DNA of 6,705 bases from Comamonadaceae bacterium (lineage in GTDB: Bacteria > Pseudomonadota > Gammaproteobacteria > Burkholderiales > Burkholderiaceae). Position numbers and translations under genes: made by a program. Within the stretch, counting starts at the first letter, position 1, and each line of letters begins with the position of its first letter. The DNA lies in the NCBI GenBank assembly GCA_947505995.1, contig CANNNB010000135.1:1-6705 (forward strand), in the 5' to 3' direction. This document shows, piece by piece, positions 1-4,711 of this stretch. The notes below the pieces were generated by a model that saw only the letters and a list, made by a program, of their open reading frames with translations, did no database searches and was not told the DNA's origin.

Positions 1-498
1 CGTTTGTTCAGCGTAGTTGGTGAGTTCAACCAGGCTGGTCAGCTTGCTGTCATTTTGGGTTTCAGGGAAAACCGCTAAAGACCATATGGCTTTGCTGGTA
101 GGGTCAAAGCGAATGATGCGCGGCTCTTTGACTTCATCGCGCAAAGTTGCGCGCATACCGGCTACTTTTTCGCGCACGTCATCGGCTGCTTTTCGGCCAT
201 CCATGCTCAGCTGAAACTCGATGACCACCACAGATTGATTTTCATAACTGCGCGAGGTTAAGGCGCTGATACCCGCAATTGAATTCACGCCTTCTTCAAT
301 TTTTTTTGAAACTTCACTCTCAACAATTTCTGGTGAAGCGCCAGGGTATTCAGTGAGAACGACGACCACTGGGAAATCAATGTTGGGAAATTGATCGACT
401 TTCAAGCGCTGAAACGAAAACAAGCCCATGACCACAAAGACAAGCATGATCATGGTCGCGAAAACCGGGTTCTTGAGACTGACCTTGGTAAACCACAT
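1..498 (-). CDS. RND efflux transporter permease subunit (HAE1/AcrB-like), N-terminal part, truncated by the window edge
   Basis: This frame reads without a stop from an ATG at 498-496 to the window edge, giving the first 166 residues of a protein whose family is normally over 1000 residues long. It opens with the typical RND start: a short cytoplasmic segment (MWFTKVSLKNPVFAT), a first transmembrane helix at about residues 12-30 and then the periplasmic porter domain with motifs such as VDQFPNIDFP, YPGASPEIVE and EEGVNSIAGI. RND pumps use proton influx to expel drugs, solvents or metabolites through a tripartite complex with an adaptor and an outer-membrane channel. The substrate cannot be told from this fragment. 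It follows the adaptor gene by 9 nt, so the two are cotranscribed and presumably form one pump. No clear Shine-Dalgarno precedes the ATG. The in-frame TAA of the adaptor lies only three codons upstream, so no earlier start is possible and translational coupling is likely. No outer-membrane channel gene is seen in the window. Confidence 0.93.
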   Translation of the reverse strand, partial: MWFTKVSLKNPVFATMIMLVFVVMGLFSFQRLKVDQFPNIDFPVVVVLTEYPGASPEIVESEVSKKIEEGVNSIAGISALTSRSYENQSVVVIEFQLSMDGRKAADDVREKVAGMRATLRDEVKEPRIIRFDPTSKAIWSLAVFPETQNDSKLTSLVELTNYAEQT

Positions 499-507
499 AC
501 GCTTGGC

Positions 508-1662
508 TTATGGCTTGGAGCCTAGAGTGGAGGTCGAAGTTTTAGGCGTTCGCGTGACCAGTGTGCCGTCTCTGACGGCGCCTGCGTTGGGTGCCAGCAT
601 CAGGGTGCCTGCTTCGATTTCTTTCAAGGCCATTACAGCTTTGCCGTTTGCTTCACCTTTCGCACCCAGTTCTACTTGGGTGTGGATCACTTTGTCATCG
701 CGAATGATTTGCACGTAGGGTATGGTTTTGTCCGATCTCACACTTTCTAGTGGGACGACAATGGCTTGAACTTGATGTGTGCCCAGTGTGCCTTGAACAA
801 AAACCCCTTGGCGCAGCAAGGGATGAGACTGCAAGCCCAAATAAACCAATACGCTGCGGCTTCCTGTTTGTGTGCTTGGGTTAATCCTCAAGACTTTTGC
901 CAAGACTTCTTCTGTGGTTCCTTCAACATTCAGTTTGGCAGTCTGTCCAAGTTTCACATTCATGGCTTCTGCTGAAGTCAGTGTCGCTTCAAGTTCTAGT
1001 TGTGACAGATCAACGATTTCAATGATGCGGGCTTCAGGCGCTACGCGTTCGCCGGGTTGAGCAAAGCGTTGGCTGACAAAGCCATTCAGGGGGGCCTTTA
1101 AAATGCTGTCGTCTAATGCCTTGGAAGTCAGAGCTAAAGCAGCTAAGGCTGCTTGATAGGTGGCCTTGGCACCATTCAGATTGGCGATAGACGTATCAAG
1201 GGCTGTTTTGGAAATAAAGCCTTGACTGACCAATGCGTTGTTGTTGTCAAACTGTCTTTGTGCAACTTCAACTTGTGCCAGTGCTGCTTGTGCTTGCTGT
1301 TGACTTTGACTTTGTCTGGCTAAGTATTCGGTGCTGTCTACGCGGGCCACAATTTGTCCCATTTTCACAGCATCACCTTCGCGTACTTCCAGAAAAATTA
1401 ATTCGCCAGCAACGCGTGCTTTCACGATGGCGCTGCGAACCGCCTTGAGCGTGCCTGAAACAGGCAAACCTTGAGACATGGTTATTTTTTGAGCGATGGC
1501 AATGTCCCCATCTGTCAACTCGATACCCACGGGGCCATTGTTTTTAATCACCATGGCTTCTGTTGCTCGCTTGCCTATCCAGCCCTTTTGAATGCCTAAA
1601 GTGAGTAAACCTGCTAGCGCAAGGAGTGCGATACCGATGACAATTTTTTTTGAAATCAACAT
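508..1662 (-). CDS. RND efflux periplasmic adaptor subunit (membrane fusion protein, HlyD/AcrA-like)
   Basis: This 384-residue protein has the layout of an RND adaptor, which bridges the inner-membrane pump and the outer-membrane channel in the periplasm. Residues 7-23 form a hydrophobic N-terminal signal or anchor segment. No lipobox cysteine follows it, so the protein is probably membrane-anchored or signal-cleaved rather than a lipoprotein. Two half-lipoyl motifs flank a helical hairpin: about 68-109 (VSGTLKAVRSAIVKARVAGE, then VREGDAVKMGQIVARVDS) and about 184-218 (DSILKAPLNGFVSQRFAQPG). The Ala/Gln-rich hairpin lies between them at about 112-182. A beta-barrel domain (about 220-295) and a membrane-proximal domain follow. 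The last 12 residues or so are a Thr/Ser-rich tail. The start lies 2 nt after the TetR gene stop, and the permease begins 9 nt downstream. The ATG has no convincing Shine-Dalgarno, consistent with coupling to the upstream gene. Substrate unknown. Confidence 0.95.
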   Translation of the reverse strand: MLISKKIVIGIALLALAGLLTLGIQKGWIGKRATEAMVIKNNGPVGIELTDGDIAIAQKITMSQGLPVSGTLKAVRSAIVKARVAGELIFLEVREGDAVKMGQIVARVDSTEYLARQSQSQQQAQAALAQVEVAQRQFDNNNALVSQGFISKTALDTSIANLNGAKATYQAALAALALTSKALDDSILKAPLNGFVSQRFAQPGERVAPEARIIEIVDLSQLELEATLTSAEAMNVKLGQTAKLNVEGTTEEVLAKVLRINPSTQTGSRSVLVYLGLQSHPLLRQGVFVQGTLGTHQVQAIVVPLESVRSDKTIPYVQIIRDDKVIHTQVELGAKGEANGKAVMALKEIEAGTLMLAPNAGAVRDGTLVTRTPKTSTSTLGSKP

Positions 1663-1664
1663 AG

Positions 1665-2306
1665 TTAGTTTGAATTGGACAGTCCACGCACCAAGAGGTC
1701 GGCATGTTGCGCAATGAAATTTTCAGGGTTTGTTTGTTGGGAACCAGAAATACAAATAGCGTTGGCGTGTTTGGACATAATAAGAAACAACATGGGTGCA
1801 ATCACCACCATGGTGGTGTGCTCCGTGTTGAAGTTAAGAAACTCGCCAGTTGCCCGTCCTCTCTCAAGAATGTCTTTGAGCATGCGCGTGGCGGGGTCAA
1901 TCACCTCTTCCTGATAGAAGGCAGCCAGGTCTGGAAAGTGATTGCCTTCACTGATGATCAATTTGGTAATGCCGGAGGCCTTGGTGGAGCCGTATCTGCG
2001 CCACCATTCAAGCATCAGTGTTTTCAGCAGGTCTGCGCTACTCCCTTTGAAGTTGGCAACTTCCAGGGCGCCTTCAGTCACTGTTTTCACGACATTCTCG
2101 CGAACCACTGCTTTGAACAATTCTTCTTTGCTGGGGAAGTACAAAAACAGGGTTCCCTTAGAGACGCCGGCTTTGGCCGCCACTTCTTCTGCTTTGGTCG
2201 CGGCAAAGCCTTTTTCAACAAATAAATCGAGCGCCGCTTCTAGCAACTCGCCGGGGCGTTGCTGTTTGCGACGTTCTCTTTTGGGTGTGAGCAGGGATTC
2301 AGGCAC
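1665..2306 (-). CDS. TetR/AcrR-family transcriptional regulator, probable local repressor of the efflux operon
   Basis: The product is a 213-residue TetR-type regulator when started at the GTG at 2306-2304. The N-terminal DNA-binding domain spans about residues 16-64, with the helix-turn-helix in the segment AEEVAAKAGVSKGTLFLYFPSKEELF, which matches the family signature well. The C-terminal part is a helical ligand-binding and dimerisation domain and carries no recognisable ligand signature. The frame stays open upstream to a TTG at 2357, which would add 17 residues. I reject that start because the TTG is the first half of a near-consensus -35 box whose -10 lies inside the extra segment, so a transcript from it would begin after the TTG. 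The GTG has only a weak GAG-type ribosome site. As first gene of a regulator-adaptor-permease operon, it most likely represses its own promoter and is released by a pump substrate. That role is inferred from context. Confidence 0.92.
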   Translation of the reverse strand: MPESLLTPKRERRKQQRPGELLEAALDLFVEKGFAATKAEEVAAKAGVSKGTLFLYFPSKEELFKAVVRENVVKTVTEGALEVANFKGSSADLLKTLMLEWWRRYGSTKASGITKLIISEGNHFPDLAAFYQEEVIDPATRMLKDILERGRATGEFLNFNTEHTTMVVIAPMLFLIMSKHANAICISGSQQTNPENFIAQHADLLVRGLSNSN

Positions 2307-2328
2307 GTTTAATGACTCGTTGGTTAGT

Positions 2329-2357
2329 AATGTAAGCCGCAGGGACAGGAGAGTCAA
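2329..2357 (-). promoter_or_regulatory. Sigma70-type promoter of the tetR-adaptor-permease operon
   Basis: On the minus strand, TTGACT (2357-2352) and TACATT (2334-2329) are separated by exactly 17 bp, a near-consensus -35/-10 pair. Transcription would start near 2322, giving a leader of about 16 nt before the GTG of the regulator gene. The site lies directly downstream of the terminator of the preceding gene, where a new promoter is expected. It is the only good promoter-like match I see between that terminator and the regulator. Confidence 0.6.
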
Positions 2358-2361
2358 GGTG

Positions 2362-2380
2362 TTGATGAAATTTCAATCAA
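2362..2380. promoter_or_regulatory. Near-perfect inverted repeat next to the efflux operon promoter, candidate operator
   Basis: The plus strand reads TTGAT GAAATTTC A ATCAA. This is a palindrome with one extra base in the right arm; its core TGAAATTTCA (2366-2375) is perfectly symmetrical. It begins 4 bp beyond the -35 box, a position from which a repressor or activator could act. The run of A at its right edge is shared with the U-tract of the neighbouring terminator, so part of the AT-richness has another explanation. Assignment to the local TetR protein is a guess, since TetR operators more often overlap the promoter itself. Confidence 0.3.
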
Positions 2381-2405
2381 AAAAAAGACCGCCTGAGCGG
2401 TCTTT
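2379..2405 (-). terminator. Intrinsic terminator of gcdH
   Basis: On the minus strand the RNA forms a stem AAAGACCGC/GCGGTCTTT (plus-strand 2384-2392 and 2397-2405) with a 4-nt loop, followed by an unbroken run of eight T (2386-2379). It starts 26 nt after the gcdH stop codon. The stem is GC-rich at its loop end and the T-run is on the minus-strand side, so termination of leftward transcription is clear. On the plus strand only TTT follows the stem, and no plus-strand gene arrives from the left. It separates gcdH from the efflux operon. Confidence 0.92.
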
Positions 2406-2431
2406 CAAATTGACTTCTGAGTTACCAGACT

Positions 2432-3619
2432 TCAATAAAAAGCCTGCAAGCCGGTCTGTGCACGCCCCAAAATCAGGGCGTGTACATCGTGCGTGCCTTC
2501 ATAGGTGTTCACAGTTTCCAAATTGATCATGTGGCGAATGACATGGTATTCATCGTGAATGCCATTGCCACCGTGCATATCGCGCGCCATGCGGGCGACG
2601 TCCAAGGCCTTGCCGCAACTGTTGCGCTTGATGAGGCTGATCATTTCTGGCACGGCTTGGCCTTCATCCATTAGACGCCCTACGCGCAAGCAGCCTTGGA
2701 GACCTAAAGCAATTTCGGTTTGCATGTCGGCCAATTTTTTCTGAATCAATTGGTTTTGAGCCAGGGGTCGACCAAATTGAACACGATCGAGCGTGTATTG
2801 GCGAGCGCGATGCCAGCAGTCCTCGGCAGCGCCTAAAGCGCCCCAAGCGATGCCGTAACGGGCTTTGTTCAAACAACCGAAGGGGCCCTTTAAACCAGAT
2901 ACGTTGGGCAACATGTTGGCCTCAGGGACAAACACATCGTCCATGACGATTTCGCCTGTGATGCTGGCGCGCAAACTCATCTTGCCTTCTATCTTGGGGG
3001 CTGTGAGGCCTTTCATGCCCTTTTCCAGAATGAAACCCCGAATGGCAGATTGGCCATCGCCTTCGCTTTCGAGTTTGGCCCAAACCACAAACACATCGGC
3101 AATGGGGGCGTTGGTAATCCACATTTTGGCGCCCTTCATGATGAAGCCACCGTCCACGGGTTTGGCGCGTGTGATCATGCTTGCAGGGTCGGAGCCATGA
3201 TTGGGTTCTGTGAGTCCGAAACAACCCACCCATTCGCCTGTGGCCAATTTAGGCAAGTATTTTTGTCGTTGGGCTTCAGAGCCATATTCATGGATGGGGA
3301 ACATGACCAAGGAGCTTTGCACGCTCATGGCACTGCGATAGCCGCTGTCCACGCGCTCTACTTCACGAGCCACTAGACCGTAGCTGACGTAGTTCAAGCC
3401 TGCGCAACCATAGCCTTCAATGGAGGAGCCCAAAAAGCCCATGCTGCCAAATTCGTTCATGATCTCACGGTCGAATTTTTCATGTCGTGCGGCCATCAAA
3501 ACCCGAGTCTGCAATTTGTCTTGGCAGAAATCATGGGCGGCATCGACGATGGCTCTTTCGTCATCGCTCAACTGTGCGTTAAGCAAAAAGGGGTCTTGCC
3601 ACTGAAAGGAAGGCTTCAT
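2432..3619 (-). CDS. gcdH: Glutaryl-CoA dehydrogenase (decarboxylating acyl-CoA dehydrogenase)
   Basis: This 395-residue flavoenzyme oxidises and decarboxylates glutaryl-CoA to crotonyl-CoA and CO2 in the cytoplasm, in the breakdown of lysine, tryptophan and glutarate. The length is normal for the family. The three acyl-CoA dehydrogenase domains are visible: N-terminal helical (about 15-130), middle beta with [13 protein letters not shown] (133-145) and [18 protein letters not shown] (165-182), and C-terminal helical with the FAD/interface segment [20 protein letters not shown] (278-297). GcdH-specific features are [20 protein letters not shown], where Arg95 matches the arginine that binds the glutaryl carboxylate, and [15 protein letters not shown], where Glu374 is the catalytic base. 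A good ribosome site AAAGGA (3633-3628) sits 8 nt before the ATG. The gene stands alone between a divergent promoter region and its own terminator. The CoA-transferase and LysR-type regulator often found beside gcdH are not in this window. No frameshift or missing catalytic residue is seen. Confidence 0.96.
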   Translation of the reverse strand: MKPSFQWQDPFLLNAQLSDDERAIVDAAHDFCQDKLQTRVLMAARHEKFDREIMNEFGSMGFLGSSIEGYGCAGLNYVSYGLVAREVERVDSGYRSAMSVQSSLVMFPIHEYGSEAQRQKYLPKLATGEWVGCFGLTEPNHGSDPASMITRAKPVDGGFIMKGAKMWITNAPIADVFVVWAKLESEGDGQSAIRGFILEKGMKGLTAPKIEGKMSLRASITGEIVMDDVFVPEANMLPNVSGLKGPFGCLNKARYGIAWGALGAAEDCWHRARQYTLDRVQFGRPLAQNQLIQKKLADMQTEIALGLQGCLRVGRLMDEGQAVPEMISLIKRNSCGKALDVARMARDMHGGNGIHDEYHVIRHMINLETVNTYEGTHDVHALILGRAQTGLQAFY

Positions 3620-3670
3620 GATCTAAATCCTTTAAACATCAAAGATGCCGCATTTTATCGCGATGCGAAA

Positions 3671-3690
3671 TGTTCCATGGAGCTGTTCCA
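3671..3690. promoter_or_regulatory. Direct repeat in the gcdH-msrA divergent region, possible activator site for gcdH
   Basis: The heptamer TGTTCCA occurs twice (3671-3677 and 3684-3690) with a 13-bp period. The spacer gives further symmetry: TCCATGGA (3674-3681 region) and TGGA-5-TCCA (3678-3690). On the minus strand a possible -10 for gcdH, TAAAAT (3657-3652), has no good -35 at 17 bp. The expected -35 place falls inside this repeat, as in promoters that depend on an activator. The rest of the 158-nt intergenic region shows no strong sigma70 promoter for msrA. The regulator is unknown, and the whole call is inference from pattern. Confidence 0.3.
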
Positions 3691-3777
3691 TTATTAAACT
3701 TGATGAACCTATGACATGTGCTTGCTTGAGGCGGGGGTTTTGGCCACCCGAATTGAATTCTGAGTCAAAATAGGGTC

Positions 3778-4329
3778 ATGAACCCACCTTCTCATGCTGA
3801 AACTTTGGTCCTCGGGGGCGGCTGCTTCTGGTGCACTGAAGCTGTTTTTGTCCAAGTCAGAGGTGTCTTGGATGTTGAATCGGGCTATTGCAATGGCCAA
3901 ACCCTCAACCCAACATATGAGCAAGTCTGCTCGGGTCTGACGGGACACAACGAGGTGGTGCGGCTTGTCTACGACCCCCAAGTTATCAGTACCAGGGTGT
4001 TGTTAGAAATTTTCTTTGTGATCCACGACCCCAGCACCTTGAACCGCCAAGGCAATGACCGCGGCACACAATACCGAAGCGGCGTTTACTTTACCAAGCC
4101 AGAGCAGGCCGAGGTGGCCAAGGCCATCATGGCCGAAATCGAAGCAGATCACATTTTTCAATCGCCGCTTGTGACCGAGGTCCTGAATTTGGACAATTAC
4201 ACGGCTGCAGAGGACTATCACCAAGATTTCTTCGAGCGCAACCCTACTCAGGGTTATTGCATGGCAGTGGCAGCGCCCAAGGTTTGGAAGTTCAAGAAAA
4301 CATTTGCTGAATGGACTAAAGGACAGTGA
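3778..4329 (+). CDS. msrA: Peptide-methionine (S)-S-oxide reductase MsrA
   Basis: This 183-residue cytoplasmic enzyme reduces the S-epimer of methionine sulfoxide in proteins, using thioredoxin to restore itself. The catalytic motif GGGCFWCTEAVF puts the nucleophile at Cys16. Aligned by eye without gaps to E. coli MsrA (Cys51), the other active-site residues are all present: Phe17, Trp18, Tyr47, Glu59, Asp94 and Tyr99, within PTYEQVCSG, TGHNEVV and QGNDRGTQYRSG. The C-terminal motif NPTQGYC gives Cys161 as the likely resolving cysteine. There is no signal peptide. One oddity is GYCNG (36-40), where the family usually has GY-x-GG, which adds an extra cysteine (Cys38). The ATG is preceded only by AGGG at 2 nt spacing, a poor ribosome site, but the homology begins right after it. 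Its stop overlaps the start of the next gene (GTGA), so the two are probably cotranscribed. Confidence 0.97.
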   Translation: MNPPSHAETLVLGGGCFWCTEAVFVQVRGVLDVESGYCNGQTLNPTYEQVCSGLTGHNEVVRLVYDPQVISTRVLLEIFFVIHDPSTLNRQGNDRGTQYRSGVYFTKPEQAEVAKAIMAEIEADHIFQSPLVTEVLNLDNYTAAEDYHQDFFERNPTQGYCMAVAAPKVWKFKKTFAEWTKGQ

Positions 4330-4655
4330 AGCCAGTGTCTTATTTTGTTCGACTGCTTCAAGCGCTTTTCATCAGCGCTGTTTTGTTTGCGCCTGCCCTA
4401 GGCCAAATACACAAGACCGTTCATGCACGCCATGACAGCCTCACTTCAGAAAAAGTGATTTTCAGTGACCATGCCAAGGATTCACTTTCCTGTCAGGCCT
4501 TGGATCATCTGGGTTCAGGTGAAGCACTTCAATCCGCTGCCGCCACCATGGCGAGCCTCAGACCCATTGATGGCCTTCAATGGCCCCTGATTGAAAAGAA
4601 CTTGCAAGCGCCTGTTCTTTTCTTTTCTGCGCGCGCACCCCCTCTTTTCCTTTGA
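4326..4655 (+). CDS. Small exported hypothetical protein with His/Cys residues, upstream of a TonB-dependent receptor
   Basis: This is a 109-residue protein of unknown function. Residues 1-26 look like a Sec signal peptide: a Lys/Arg-containing start, the hydrophobic stretch LLQALFISAVLFAPALG, and a likely cut near residues 24-27. The mature part has a cluster of possible metal ligands, QIHKTVHARH (His29, His33, His36), then His49, Cys56 and His61 in CQALDHL, and ends in a short hydrophobic segment and ARAPPLFL. Its layout (export signal, H-x3-H, C-x2-x-D, terminal ARAPP) reminds me of small DUF2946-like proteins found beside TonB-dependent receptors in Burkholderiales; I cannot confirm that here. 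The GTG start overlaps the msrA stop (GTGA). AAAGGA ends only 2 nt before this GTG, so a second in-frame GTG at 4335 (11 nt spacing) is an alternative and would remove three residues including Lys2. The signal peptide, tight packing and neighbour support a real gene, perhaps a metal-handling partner of the receptor. Confidence 0.7.
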   Translation: MKPVSYFVRLLQALFISAVLFAPALGQIHKTVHARHDSLTSEKVIFSDHAKDSLSCQALDHLGSGEALQSAAATMASLRPIDGLQWPLIEKNLQAPVLFFSARAPPLFL

Positions 4656-4706
4656 TTTTTTTCGCCTCTTTCCCACAAGGAAAGAGCGTTTCTGTATTTC
4701 AAAGGA
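4648..4706 (+). promoter_or_regulatory. Intergenic RNA structure that could hide the receptor gene's ribosome site
   Basis: In the short gap before the receptor gene, an 8-bp hairpin CTCTTTCC-CACAA-GGAAAGAG (4666-4673 and 4679-4686) is flanked by a second pairing. TCCTTTGA (4648-4655), which includes the stop codon of the small gene, is exactly complementary to TCAAAGGA (4699-4706), which includes the Shine-Dalgarno AAAGGA of the receptor gene. The outer pairing would close over the ribosome site unless a ribosome finishing the small gene opens it. As a terminator the inner hairpin is weak, because the sequence after it (CGTTTCTGTATTT) lacks a continuous T-run. The pairing is seen; the function is inferred. 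Confidence 0.35.
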
Positions 4707-4711
4707 TTTTC

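Noticed and set aside
1803..1818. Perfect 16-bp palindrome CACCACCATGGTGGTG inside the TetR gene
   Set aside because: It is the direct result of the codons for Thr-Thr-Met-Val-Val (ACC ACC ATG GTG GTG) in the middle of a coding region, so an operator or mobile-element end is not needed to explain it.
2458..2485. Inverted repeat GTGCACGCCC/GGGCGTGTAC (one G-T pair) near the 3' end of gcdH
   Set aside because: It lies within the coding sequence for the conserved C-terminus ([10 protein letters not shown]), has no T-run, and a better terminator follows at 2379-2405.
1704..2526. Long open frames on the plus strand opposite the TetR and gcdH genes (1704-2225 and 1942-2526)
   Set aside because: They lie antisense to two clearly conserved genes, their translations have no recognisable domain, and one crosses the gcdH terminator. 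They are shadows of codon use in the real genes.
3722..3777. Possible sigma70 promoter for msrA
   Set aside because: TTGCTT and TTGGCC have no acceptable -10 at 16-18 bp, and the AT-rich stretch before the ATG has no matching -35. A promoter must exist here but I cannot place it.
4655..4698. Hairpin CTCTTTCC/GGAAAGAG read as an intrinsic terminator after the small gene
   Set aside because: The stem is only 8 bp and is followed by CGTTTCTGTATTT rather than a T-run. It sits just before the next gene's ribosome site on the same strand, so a role within one transcript fits better.
4656..4711. Search for a Zur- or Fur-type box in front of the receptor gene
   Set aside because: No 15-19 bp AT-rich palindrome of those types was found. 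If the receptor is metal-controlled at transcription, the site would lie further upstream or be degenerate.
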